Source: Elusimicrobiota bacterium (GTDB taxonomy: Bacteria; Elusimicrobiota; Elusimicrobia; Elusimicrobiales; UBA9959). From it: DNA of 44,569 bases. Shown piece after piece: positions 7,550 through 14,523 of this stretch; position 1 is the first letter of the stretch, and each line of letters begins with the position of its first letter. Made by a program: the position numbers and the translations under genes. Location: NCBI GenBank assembly GCA_016234365.1, contig JACRER010000051.1, positions 1 through 44,569 on the forward strand. Reading direction: 5' to 3'. The notes beneath the pieces were generated by a model. That model was not told where the DNA came from. It worked only from the letters and a program-made list of their open reading frames with translations, and made no database searches.

Positions 7550-7885
7550 TCAGGGGCGCTTTAACTTGGATTCGGGGAATTGCACCAGGCTGTCGGGGTC
7601 GGTAACGTCCTTATGCACGAACAGGCCGCACCAGCAGCGGCGCATGGCGTCGTAGTGTTCCCGGTGAAAAGGGATGCACGGGCAGATTATCTTCATGTTC
7701 TCGGCGCGGTCCTTGGAGCGGGCCTGGCAGGGGCAGTAGGGCATGCCGTGTTTTTCTTCCAGCGCGGCCTCCTGCTCCAGCAGAAAGTCCGCGTCCTCCT
7801 CGTTGGGCGTGAATTTGTAGCCGAGCTTGTCGACTATGGGCGCAAAAAGGAAGCGCAGCGCTTTCTTGCGTGCTTCCGCGTTCAT
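7550..7885 (-). CDS. Ferredoxin-thioredoxin reductase catalytic-subunit homologue
   Basis: A 111-residue protein of the FTR catalytic (beta) family, which uses a [4Fe-4S] cluster next to a redox-active disulfide to reduce a thioredoxin-fold partner with electrons from ferredoxin. Cysteine pairs appear as CPC (about residue 51), CPC (about 68) and CWC (about 84). The spacing differs from the plant pattern (14 and 13 residues between motifs rather than 16 and 8), and CHC is CWC. No variable (alpha) subunit is in the window. The ATG overlaps the glutaredoxin stop (ATGA), so the pair is translationally coupled. Confidence 0.88.
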   Translation of the reverse strand: MNAEARKKALRFLFAPIVDKLGYKFTPNEEDADFLLEQEAALEEKHGMPYCPCQARSKDRAENMKIICPCIPFHREHYDAMRRCWCGLFVHKDVTDPDSLVQFPESKLKRP

Positions 7886-8133
7886 TTTTTTTCCAGCAGC
7901 GTTTCGAATTCGTTGGGATTGTATCCCTGAGTGCATTCGCCGCCTATCTTGACGAACGGGAAAGTGACGGGGCAACCCGACGCGCGTATCTCCTTGGAGA
8001 TCTCTTCCTGCCGGACCTCGTCCTGCTTGTCGTACTCCACGGCTTCGAAGGGGATATTTTTTTCTTCGAAATATTTTTTGGTCTTTTTGCACCACAGGCA
8101 GGTGCTGAGCGTGTAGATGGTCACTTTTTTCAT
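7882..8133 (-). CDS. Glutaredoxin-like protein with a CLWC active site
   Basis: An 83-residue thioredoxin-fold protein of glutaredoxin length. The active site is TLSTCLWCKKTKKYF (CxxC near residue 12), and the cis-proline region is GCPVTFPFVKIGG instead of the usual TVP. The C-terminal GYNPNEFETLL resembles the glutathione-side helix of Grx/NrdH proteins. It sits between a Rieske gene and the FTR gene with ATGA overlaps on both sides. It is the obvious candidate for the disulfide substrate of the FTR homologue, by context only. Confidence 0.9.
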   Translation of the reverse strand: MKKVTIYTLSTCLWCKKTKKYFEEKNIPFEAVEYDKQDEVRQEEISKEIRASGCPVTFPFVKIGGECTQGYNPNEFETLLEKK

Positions 8134-8441
8134 GATAACCTCACGAACACTTTTCCGCCGCGGAGCTCCGCGGGGTAGGTCTTTATCGCTATCTCGGCGG
8201 CCGCCGCAAAGCCGCCGCTCCTTATGTCGAATTCCCAGTCGTGGCAGGGGCAGCGCAGGGTGTAGCCGTCCAGGCGGCCCAGCGCCAGCGGGCAGCCCAT
8301 GTGGGAGCAGCGGTTCTCTACCGCGAACAGCTCCGCCCCTTTCCTTATAAGGAGCACGGGCAGCCCTTTTGGGAAAACGGCGGTCAGCACGCCGTCTTTC
8401 AGCACGGAAAGGTCAACGGTCTCCAGCCACTCCTGCGTCAT
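8130..8441 (-). CDS. Rieske-type [2Fe-2S] ferredoxin (promoter-proximal copy)
   Basis: A small soluble Rieske protein (103 residues from this start) with ligand motifs CSHMGCPLALG and CPCHDWEFD. The second cysteines in CSHMGC and CPC are extra compared with the minimal motif and recall the disulfide-bearing Rieske type. I start it at the ATG at 8441 because a consensus -10 box ends 7 bases upstream; an in-frame ATG at 8450 overlaps that box. It is the first gene of the Rieske/Grx/FTR/Rieske operon and overlaps the glutaredoxin start by ATGA. Confidence 0.88.
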   Translation of the reverse strand: MTQEWLETVDLSVLKDGVLTAVFPKGLPVLLIRKGAELFAVENRCSHMGCPLALGRLDGYTLRCPCHDWEFDIRSGGFAAAAEIAIKTYPAELRGGKVFVRLS

Positions 8442-8448
8442 TAAGGCC

Positions 8449-8454
8449 ATTATA
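8449..8454 (-). promoter_or_regulatory. -10 box of the Rieske/Grx/FTR operon
   Basis: Consensus TATAAT on the minus strand, 7 bases before the ATG at 8441, with no clear -35 hexamer. The geometry implies a leaderless mRNA. The plus-strand permease gene is read divergently from the same 60-base gap. Confidence 0.5.
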
Positions 8455-8509
8455 CAACTTCGCGCTATTTTGTTATTATTTTGACGGGCCCGAGCCCCAA
8501 GGAGAGAAC

Positions 8510-10123
8510 ATGGCTGAAAACGCTAACCAGGCACCTTTCAAGTATGAGTGGTTCACGATGGGCGACATTAACGGCTTCTTCGGCCTGATGTTCGACAATA
8601 TCACGGTGCTGAGCATCATGGCCGGCATCCTGATCTTCGCCTTCGGCTTTCCCGCCGAGGTGGTCTACACTAAAATGTTCCCCGGCACCGCCTTCGGCGT
8701 GCTGTTCGGCGACCTGGTCTACACCTGGATGGCTTTCCGCCTGGCTAAAAAGACCGGCAACCCGCGGGTGACCGCCATGCCGCTCGGCCTCGACACCCCG
8801 TCCTCCATCGGCATCGCGCTCGCCGTGCTCGGCCCGGCCTTCATAGGCTTCAAGGCCAAGGGCATGGCCGAAATGGACGCGGCCATGATGACCTGGTACC
8901 TGGGCATGGCTACCATGGTGCTCATCGGCGTTTTTAAGTTCGGTTTCTCTTTCATCGGCGGCTGGCTGCAGCGTCAGATCCCGCAGGCGGGCCTGCTGGG
9001 GTCGCTTGCCGGCATAGGCCTGGCGCTCATCGGGTTCATTCCGATAGTGGAAGTTTTCAAGATGCCCATTATCGGCCTTATAGCGCTGGGCCTCATTATC
9101 TACACGCTGGTGGCCGGCATAAAGCTGCCCAAGAACTTCCCCGGCGTGTTCGGCGCCGTGGTGATAGGCACCGTGCTGTATTACATCCTGGCGCCGCACG
9201 GCCTGGCCGGCGGCCATTACCAGGGCCTAACCGCGCAGCTGCACTTCGGCCTGCCCATCCCTACGCTGGACTTCCTGAAGGGCCTGGGCGAGGCCATCAA
9301 GTACCTGCCCATAGCCATACCGTTCGCCATCCTCACGGTGGTGGGCGGCGTTAACGTTACCGAAAGCGCGCGCTGCGCCGGCGACGACTTTAACACGCGC
9401 GACATCCTGCTGACCGAGGCCGTGGCCACGCTGGTGGCCGGCATCTGCGGCGGCGTGGCGCAGAGCACGCCCTACATAGGGCAGCCCGCCTATAAAGCAA
9501 TGGGCGCGCGCGCGGGCTACACGCTGCTCACCGGCGTCTTCATCGGCCTGGGCGGCTTCCTTGGTTACGTCGGGTTCATTGTGGAGCTGATCCCGGCCGC
9601 GGTGATAGCGCCCATCCTTATCTTTGTGGCGCTGGATATTATGTGCCAGGCGTTCCACGCCTGCCCCGTAAAGCACGCGCCCGCCGTGGCCATGGCGTAC
9701 TTCCCCACGGTGGCGCGCCTGCTGCAGATAAAGCTCTCCAACCCCGGCATGGTGCCCACGGAGATCTTTGGCAAGCAGCTGGTGGCCATGGATAAAGGCC
9801 TGCCCGAGCTGCTGGTGACGGTGGCGCTGGGCAACGGCTTCATCCTCACCGGCATGCTGTGGGGCGCGTTCGTGGCCAAGCTGGTGGACCGCCAGGTGCG
9901 CGCCGCCGTGTTCTTTGTGCTGGTCTGCGCGGTGCTCACGTTCTTCGGCGTGATCCATTCCGCCATCCCCGACGGGAACATGTACCTGCCGTGGACGCTG
10001 CCCTTCCCGGCCAACCAGATACCCAAGCAGTTCACGCTGGGTTACCTGGCGCTGGCGGCGCTGCTGCTGGCGCTTTCTTTCTCCAAAGAAGTAAAAGAAG
10101 GCCACGCGCCGGACCATTATTGA
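8510..10123 (+). CDS. NCS2/AzgA-like permease
   Basis: A 537-residue polytopic inner-membrane protein with about 12-14 hydrophobic segments. It resembles the nucleobase-cation symporter-2 / AzgA purine permeases in the stretch VVGGVNVTESARCAGDD, followed by TEAVATLVAGICGG and STPYIGQPAYKAMGARAGY. The match is to an uncharacterised branch: the hallmark purine-specificity residues are not obvious to me, so the substrate is open. The start ATG has a good Shine-Dalgarno (AAGGAGA at 8499-8505). It is transcribed divergently from the redox operon; a -10-like TATTAT lies at 8474-8479. No clear terminator follows. Confidence 0.82.
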   Translation: MAENANQAPFKYEWFTMGDINGFFGLMFDNITVLSIMAGILIFAFGFPAEVVYTKMFPGTAFGVLFGDLVYTWMAFRLAKKTGNPRVTAMPLGLDTPSSIGIALAVLGPAFIGFKAKGMAEMDAAMMTWYLGMATMVLIGVFKFGFSFIGGWLQRQIPQAGLLGSLAGIGLALIGFIPIVEVFKMPIIGLIALGLIIYTLVAGIKLPKNFPGVFGAVVIGTVLYYILAPHGLAGGHYQGLTAQLHFGLPIPTLDFLKGLGEAIKYLPIAIPFAILTVVGGVNVTESARCAGDDFNTRDILLTEAVATLVAGICGGVAQSTPYIGQPAYKAMGARAGYTLLTGVFIGLGGFLGYVGFIVELIPAAVIAPILIFVALDIMCQAFHACPVKHAPAVAMAYFPTVARLLQIKLSNPGMVPTEIFGKQLVAMDKGLPELLVTVALGNGFILTGMLWGAFVAKLVDRQVRAAVFFVLVCAVLTFFGVIHSAIPDGNMYLPWTLPFPANQIPKQFTLGYLALAALLLALSFSKEVKEGHAPDHY

Positions 10124-10165
10124 GGCGCCGTTTTTTGCGCTGACGGAAAATATTGAAAATAACTA

Positions 10166-10194
10166 TTGCATTTCAATAGAACAATATATAGAAT
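10166..10194 (+). promoter_or_regulatory. Promoter of the 25-residue lysine-rich protein gene
   Basis: TTGCAT (10166-10171), 17-base spacer, TAGAAT (10189-10194) in a markedly AT-rich island. The start codon lies 40 bases downstream of the -10 box, with a normal leader and Shine-Dalgarno. Confidence 0.75.
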
Positions 10195-10234
10195 TCAAAT
10201 CAGCGCTTCAGTCGGCGCAAGGAGAAACTAAACA

Positions 10235-10312
10235 ATGCCTAAAGCCAAAAAGGTTGCGAAGAAAACCACGAAAAAGTCCGTGAAGAAAGCCAAGAAAGGC
10301 AAAAAGAAGTAA
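10235..10312 (+). CDS. Tiny lysine-rich protein (25 residues)
   Basis: The product is MPKAKKVAKK followed by TTKKSVKKAK and KGKKK, so 14 of 25 residues are Lys. It has the look of a histone H1 tail or a small ribosome- or DNA-associated peptide. The gene has everything expected of a real one: a consensus promoter (10166-10194), an AAGGAGA ribosome site at 10219-10225 and a strong terminator 18 bases after the stop. Automated callers usually miss a gene this short. Function is unknown; binding to nucleic acid is inferred from charge alone. Confidence 0.75.
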   Translation: MPKAKKVAKKTTKKSVKKAKKGKKK

Positions 10313-10330
10313 TCTGTAAATCAATAAAGA

Positions 10331-10372
10331 AGGCGGCGCCGAGCGGATGCTCTGAGCGCCGCCTCTCTTTTT
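10331..10372 (+). terminator. Terminator of the 25-residue protein gene
   Basis: Nine-bp GC stem (10331-10339 / 10356-10364) with an inner GAGC/GCTC extension, followed by CTCTTTTT. Confidence 0.88.
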
Positions 10373-10393
10373 ATCCCGTCGTGAACAAACTGC

Positions 10394-10399
10394 TAGAAT
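10394..10399 (+). promoter_or_regulatory. -10 box of the lipid kinase gene
   Basis: TAGAAT ends 6 bases before the ATG at 10406. It lies just after the preceding terminator, so the lipid kinase needs its own promoter here. A leaderless transcript is implied. The -35 region is unconvincing. Confidence 0.45.
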
Positions 10400-10405
10400 A
10401 CCCCT

Positions 10406-11326
10406 ATGGCGAGCACCGTCTTTATTCTCAATCCCGCGGCCGGCCACGGCCGCGCCGGGCGCATGTGGGAGTCCCTTAAGGGCGCCGCGCTGCGGCTGCA
10501 GCCGGATTCCGAGTGCGTTGTTACCGAGCGGCCCGGCCATGCCACGGAACTGGCGCGCTCGCTTGCCGGGCAAGGCGTCAGCCGTTTTATCGCCGTGGGC
10601 GGCGACGGCACCTTCAGCGAAACGCTGGAAGGCGTGATGGCCCTGCCCGAAGACGTGCGCCGCAATATCACCCTTGGCGCCATCCCGGCCGGCTCGGGCT
10701 GCGACCTGGCGCGGCACCTGCGCTATCCCTCAGATCACGACGGGCTGGTGGCCCTGCTCGCGCGCGGGTACGCGCGGCCGCTGGACGTGGGCCGCATAGA
10801 TTACGCCGGGCCCGATGGCGCCCCCCGACGCCGGCATTTTATAAACATCGCGGCCTTCGGCCTGGCCGGCGACGTGGCGCACCACATTAAAGCCATGGGC
10901 AAGCCGCTGGGCGGCACGGTGTCCTACCTGGTCTCTTCGCTGCGCGTGCTGCTTGGGGCCCGGGCCAAACCGGTGCGGCTCCGCGCCGACGGCGAGGATC
11001 TTTCCGGCGCGTACCACCTGGGCGTGCTGGCCAACACCAGCTCCATGGGCGGCGGCATGCTGGTGGCCCCCGGCGCGCTGGACGACGACGGCCTGATGGA
11101 CCTGGTGCTGGTGGCGGACATGAGCCGCCCGGCGCTTTTTAAAAGGTTCCCCAAACTTTATAAAGGTACGCACCTGGCCGAGCCGGGTGTTACGCTTAAG
11201 CTCGTGCGCCGGCTGGAAGCCTCTTCCGACGAGACGGTCTGGCTCAATATCGACGGCGAAGCGGACGGGAAATTGCCGGCCGTCTTCGAAGTCCTGCCGG
11301 GGGCGGTAAAGGTGCTGGTCCCATGA
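10406..11326 (+). CDS. Diacylglycerol kinase-family lipid kinase
   Basis: A 306-residue member of the DagK/YegS/sphingosine-kinase fold. The ATP-binding signature AVGGDGTFSET is near residue 70, preceded by the N-terminal FILNPAAGHGRAG. It continues with LGAIPAGSGCDLARHL and the C-terminal substrate-domain motif INIAAFGLAGDVA. It probably phosphorylates diacylglycerol or a related lipid at the inner membrane. No signal peptide is present. The start is fixed by the -10 box 6 bases upstream and by the homology. It overlaps the hemolysin III family gene (ATGA). Confidence 0.93.
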   Translation: MASTVFILNPAAGHGRAGRMWESLKGAALRLQPDSECVVTERPGHATELARSLAGQGVSRFIAVGGDGTFSETLEGVMALPEDVRRNITLGAIPAGSGCDLARHLRYPSDHDGLVALLARGYARPLDVGRIDYAGPDGAPRRRHFINIAAFGLAGDVAHHIKAMGKPLGGTVSYLVSSLRVLLGARAKPVRLRADGEDLSGAYHLGVLANTSSMGGGMLVAPGALDDDGLMDLVLVADMSRPALFKRFPKLYKGTHLAEPGVTLKLVRRLEASSDETVWLNIDGEADGKLPAVFEVLPGAVKVLVP

Positions 11327-11937
11327 AAAAACCCGAGATCTTCAACATTGTGACGCATATAGTGGGGGCGGTGCTGGCGCTGGCCGGGCTGGTGGTACTG
11401 GTGGTGTCCGCCTCCCTGCACGACGACGCCTGGCACGTAACCAGTTTTTCCATATACGGGGCAACGCTGTTCCTGCTTTATCTGGCTTCCTCGCTATACC
11501 ACGGCGCCACCGGAAACGTTAAAAAGATCCTGCGCATAATAGACCATCAGAGCATTTACCTGCTGATAGCCGGCACTTACACGCCCTTCACGCTGGTAAC
11601 GCTGCGCGGCCCCTGGGGCTGGTCATTGTTCGGAGTGGTCTGGGGCCTGGCGGCCTTCGGCGTGGTGCTGGACGCGCTGCACGGCAGCGGCAAACGCATC
11701 CCGCAGCTCATCATCTATCTCCTGATGGGTTGGCTGATAGTTCTTGCGCTGGGGCCGCTGTTCCGGGCGCTACCGCCGTGGGGCGTGGGCTGGCTCATGG
11801 CCGGCGGCCTGTTCTATACTTCCGGGGTGGCCTTTTACGTGATGGACAAGCGGTTCCCCTACTTCCACGGCATCTGGCACCTGTTCGTGCTGGCCGGCAG
11901 CCTCTGCCACTATTTCGCGGTGCTGTTCTATATCTGA
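11323..11937 (+). CDS. Hemolysin III / PAQR family membrane protein
   Basis: A 204-residue protein with seven hydrophobic helices. It shows the family's conserved metal-site residues: SSLYHGA (helix 2), DHQSIYLLIAGTYTPF (helix 3) and the C-terminal HGIWHLFVLAGSLCHYFAV. The eukaryotic adiponectin receptors use the equivalent histidines to bind zinc for a hydrolase activity; the bacterial role is unsettled (YqfA/TrhA affects membrane homeostasis). The ATG overlaps the lipid kinase stop, and the pairing with a lipid kinase fits a membrane-lipid role. Confidence 0.93.
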   Translation: MKKPEIFNIVTHIVGAVLALAGLVVLVVSASLHDDAWHVTSFSIYGATLFLLYLASSLYHGATGNVKKILRIIDHQSIYLLIAGTYTPFTLVTLRGPWGWSLFGVVWGLAAFGVVLDALHGSGKRIPQLIIYLLMGWLIVLALGPLFRALPPWGVGWLMAGGLFYTSGVAFYVMDKRFPYFHGIWHLFVLAGSLCHYFAVLFYI

Positions 11938-11972
11938 AAGCCGCAAATGTGGTAAAATTAACAATGAAGTAC

Positions 11973-12047
11973 GGGTGGTTAGCTCAGCGGTAGAGCGCTG
12001 TCCTCACACGACAGATGTCACAGGTTCAAATCCTGTACCACCCACCA
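11973..12047 (+). tRNA. tRNA-Val (anticodon CAC)
   Basis: The cloverleaf is complete: acceptor GGGTGGT / ACCACCC, D-stem GCTC/GAGC, anticodon stem CTGTC/GACAG with loop CTCACAC (anticodon CAC), T-stem ACAGG/CCTGT with TTCAAAT, and an encoded CCA end. A -10-like TAAAAT lies at 11953-11958, and a hairpin terminator follows. Confidence 0.95.
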
Positions 12048-12065
12048 GATTTTAAGCAGCCGAGA

Positions 12066-12089
12066 TTGCCGCCTGAAGGCGGCAATTTT
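12066..12089 (+). terminator. Terminator after tRNA-Val
   Basis: Perfect 8-bp stem (12066-12073 / 12078-12085) with a TGAA loop and a TTTT run, 18 bases after the tRNA. Confidence 0.85.
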
Positions 12090-12103
12090 CATTCGGGGGA
12101 GAA

Positions 12104-12772
12104 ATGGACATACTCGGGCACATCATAGACGGGCTGGTTTACGCGTTCCAGGTGTTCCTGCACCTGGACAAGACGCTGGGCGCGGTGATACAGGACTACG
12201 GCGCCTGGACCTACCTCATCCTCTTCCTTATAATCTTCTGCGAGACCGGCCTGGTGGTGACGCCCATCCTGCCCGGCGATTCCCTGCTGTTCGCGGTGGG
12301 AACGTTCGCGGCCATGCAGTACCTGGATATCTACAAGCTCTGGCCGCTGCTGGTCCTTGCGGCCATCCTGGGCGACAACGTGAACTACGCCGTGGGCAAT
12401 TATATCGGCCCCAAAGTTTTCCACTACGAGAATTCGCGCATTTTTAAGAAAGAATACCTGGCAAAAACGCACGACTTTTACGAAAAGTACGGCGGCAAGG
12501 CCATCATCCTCTGTAAATACGTGCCGATAATCCGCACGTTCGCGCCTTTTGTGGCCGGCGTGGGAGCCATGACCTACCCGCGCTTTCTCATGTTCAACGT
12601 GATAGGCGGCTTTACCTGGGTGACGCTGATAACTTTTGCAGGCTATTTCTTCGGCAATATCCCGGTGATCCGCAACAACTTCTCGTTCGTGGTGCTGGCC
12701 ATCATCGTCATCTCCGTCCTGCCCGCGGTCCTCGAGTACGTAAAGCACCGCCGGTCCTCCGCGGCCGCGTAA
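12104..12772 (+). CDS. DedA (SNARE-associated/VTT) family membrane protein
   Basis: A 222-residue inner-membrane protein of the DedA family, members of which flip undecaprenyl phosphate or phosphatidylethanolamine and support envelope integrity. The family motifs are visible: FCETGLVVTPILPGDSLLF (acidic residue and re-entrant loop), GDNVNYAVGNYIG, and KYVPIIRTFAPFVAGVGAM with the conserved Arg. Its C-terminal tail is basic (KHRRSS). A Shine-Dalgarno (GGGGGAG) precedes the ATG. The stop codon TAA forms the first three bases of the ECF-type promoter element for the next gene. Confidence 0.93.
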   Translation: MDILGHIIDGLVYAFQVFLHLDKTLGAVIQDYGAWTYLILFLIIFCETGLVVTPILPGDSLLFAVGTFAAMQYLDIYKLWPLLVLAAILGDNVNYAVGNYIGPKVFHYENSRIFKKEYLAKTHDFYEKYGGKAIILCKYVPIIRTFAPFVAGVGAMTYPRFLMFNVIGGFTWVTLITFAGYFFGNIPVIRNNFSFVVLAIIVISVLPAVLEYVKHRRSSAAA

Positions 12773-12796
12773 TACTTTGGCGCGCCGCGCGTATTA
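12770..12796 (+). promoter_or_regulatory. ECF-type promoter element (copy 1), before the sigma gene
   Basis: TAATAC (12770-12775), 15 bases ending in CCGCGC, then GTATTA (12791-12796). The same hexamers with the same 15-base spacing occur at 14468-14494. It sits 14 bases before the sigma factor ATG, which is the normal layout for an autoregulated ECF sigma. TAATAC and GTATTA are reverse complements, so an operator palindrome is an alternative reading. Confidence 0.75.
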
Positions 12797-12810
12797 ACCT
12801 GCAGAGGCCT

Positions 12811-13308
12811 ATGGATTTCGAAGAAGTGTACGACAAATACTTCGCGCGGATATATAACTATATCCGCTACCGGGTATTGGCGCGCGACGCCGCCGACGAC
12901 CTGGTGGCCGCGGTCTTCGAGAAGGTGCTGGGCAAGTTCGACACTTTCGACCCGGCCCGGGCGCCGCTGGAGCCGTGGCTGTTCGCCATAGCGCGCAACA
13001 CTTTGAACGACTATTTCAGGCGGCGCAAAATACTGGCGTGGCTGCCGCTGGGCGACCGGGAGGAGAGCCTGGCCTCCGGAGAATCCGTGGAGGGCGCGGC
13101 GCAGAAGAACGAGGAGAACGCCAGGCTGCTGGCGGCGCTGGCGAAACTGTCCGGGCAGGAGCGCGAACTGATAGCCATGAAGTTCACGCTGGGCCAGACC
13201 AACCGCGAGATAGCCGCGCAGACAAGCCTGGGCGAGAGCAACGTGGGGATAATACTTTTCAGGGCCATGAAGAAGCTGAAAGCCGAACTTGGCCCGGAGG
13301 CCATATGA
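12811..13308 (+). CDS. ECF-family RNA polymerase sigma factor
   Basis: A 165-residue group-4 sigma factor with region 2 at about residues 8-72 (YDKYFARIYNYIRYRV, DAADDLVAAVFEKVL, PWLFAIARNTLNDYFRRRK) and region 4 at about 105-160 (LSGQERELIAMKF, TNREIAAQTSLGESNVGIIL). The linker is acidic and alanine-rich. It is followed, with an ATGA overlap, by a probable membrane anti-sigma factor. The matched promoter elements before this gene and before the gene at 14524 suggest that it drives its own operon and a second unit. The inducing signal is unknown. Confidence 0.93.
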   Translation: MDFEEVYDKYFARIYNYIRYRVLARDAADDLVAAVFEKVLGKFDTFDPARAPLEPWLFAIARNTLNDYFRRRKILAWLPLGDREESLASGESVEGAAQKNEENARLLAALAKLSGQERELIAMKFTLGQTNREIAAQTSLGESNVGIILFRAMKKLKAELGPEAI

Positions 13309-13631
13309 AGCAGGAGCAGGACGGGGAATTCGGGCCGGAGCTGAGCCGGCTGGAGGCCAGGCTGCGCCGCGCCGATTTCAGCGGCGAGAGCCAGGTGCGC
13401 GACGTGCTGAAAGAGCGCCTGCTGGACCCGCAGGCGCGCCGCCGCCGCACGCCCGTGCTGGCCTGGCTGGTGCCGGCCGCCGCCGCAGCCGCGCTGCTGG
13501 TAATGTTCGCGCCGCGGCATAAGGCCCCCGCGCCGGCCGCGCAGGGGTCGTCCTACTCGCTGCCGGACGACGGTTACGGCGCCTGCGGCAGGCAGGGCCT
13601 GCAGGATTACCAGGCGGGGGAGAGGTTTTAG
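13305..13631 (+). CDS. Probable single-pass anti-sigma factor
   Basis: A 108-residue protein with an Arg/Glu-rich cytoplasmic N-terminus (about 1-45), one transmembrane helix (VLAWLVPAAAAAALLVMFA, about 48-66) and a short extracytoplasmic tail containing a single Cys. I see no zinc-binding HxxxCxxC motif, so it is not a ZAS-type anti-sigma. The call rests on size, topology and the four-base overlap with the ECF sigma gene. A small membrane protein of other function remains possible. Confidence 0.65.
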   Translation: MKQEQDGEFGPELSRLEARLRRADFSGESQVRDVLKERLLDPQARRRRTPVLAWLVPAAAAAALLVMFAPRHKAPAPAAQGSSYSLPDDGYGACGRQGLQDYQAGERF

Positions 13632-13639
13632 GAGCCATT

Positions 13640-14416
13640 ATGAGGAAAATAATAATTATAGCGCTGGCGCTCGCGGCCGGCCAGGCCTGGGCGCTGGAAA
13701 TAAAAAGCGCGGTCAATGCGCAGGGGCGGCTGGAAGATGATCTTAACCTCCCCTTCGTTAACGACCCCGCCTTGATAGGGACCTGGCGGGCCGTGGCCTT
13801 TGTGGCCAGCCCGGCCGAGTTCGCGCCGGGTGCGGCGCCGGCCGGGGACCTGTATCTGAAAGAACTGGTGTTCCTGCCCGGAGGCAAAAGCCCCAACGGC
13901 TGGCTCACCTGGATCAAGGGCGCGGTGCTGCACCACGGCGACAAGACCGCGGCGCGCTATGAAATAAAAAAACTGGGCGGCGCGGAGTACCTGTTCTTCG
14001 AATGGAAGAGCGGCGATTATACGCTGCGCCACGCCAAGCCGCAGTACTACGTGCTCAAGAAGCAGGCCGCTATCCGCCGCGACAATATAGACCTGCCTTT
14101 CCGCGACGACCCGGCGGTGCTGGGCGCCTGGGAGAGCGTGGATTTTGTGGAAGCTCCGGAGAAATTCAACCCGGGCGCCAGGGCCTGGCAGGGAGACCTG
14201 TACCTGAAGGAGCTGGTGTTCCTGCCCAAGGGCAAAGGCGCCAAACCCTGGTGGACCTGGACCAAAGGCGTGGTGCTGCACAGCGGGGACCAGACCGCCA
14301 GCAAATACGAGATAAAGAAGCTGGCCGGCGCGGATTATCTGTTCTTCGAATGGAAAAGCGGCGATTATATCTTCCGCGGCGCCAAGCCTTTCTATTACGT
14401 GCTTAAACGGAAATAG
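13640..14416 (+). CDS. Exported protein with two tandem WKSGDY domains
   Basis: A 258-residue protein with a signal peptide (cleavage likely after QAWA, residue 18) followed by two copies of one domain of about 110 residues, roughly 33-143 and 150-257. Each copy runs: LPFxxDPAxxGxW, FxPG, GDLYLKELVFLP, W-T-W-x-KG, VLHxGDxTAxxYEIKKL, YLFFEWKSGDY, and a final YYVLK. I know of no function and assign none. An AGGAG ribosome site precedes the ATG, 8 bases after the anti-sigma stop, so it belongs to the sigma operon. A strong terminator follows. Confidence 0.85.
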   Translation: MRKIIIIALALAAGQAWALEIKSAVNAQGRLEDDLNLPFVNDPALIGTWRAVAFVASPAEFAPGAAPAGDLYLKELVFLPGGKSPNGWLTWIKGAVLHHGDKTAARYEIKKLGGAEYLFFEWKSGDYTLRHAKPQYYVLKKQAAIRRDNIDLPFRDDPAVLGAWESVDFVEAPEKFNPGARAWQGDLYLKELVFLPKGKGAKPWWTWTKGVVLHSGDQTASKYEIKKLAGADYLFFEWKSGDYIFRGAKPFYYVLKRK

Positions 14417-14436
14417 TCCCGCGCGGACATTTCGGG

Positions 14437-14467
14437 AACCCCCGCCCAAAGCGGGGGTTTTCTTTTG
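14437..14467 (+). terminator. Terminator of the ECF sigma operon
   Basis: Nine-bp stem (14437-14445 / 14451-14459) with a 5-base loop and a TTTTCTTTT tail. It ends immediately before the second ECF-type promoter element, so the downstream gene needs that promoter. Confidence 0.92.
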
Positions 14468-14494
14468 TAATACTTTTCCCGGCCGCGCGTATTA
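14468..14494 (+). promoter_or_regulatory. ECF-type promoter element (copy 2), before the single-domain gene
   Basis: TAATAC (14468-14473), 15 bases ending in CCGCGC, GTATTA (14489-14494). The hexamers and spacing are identical to 12770-12796, and similarity continues for about 13 bases downstream (AGA and GGC shared). The next gene starts 29 bases after the element. Confidence 0.75.
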
Positions 14495-14523
14495 GCTTCT
14501 AGAAGGCAAACCAAGGAGGCGTT

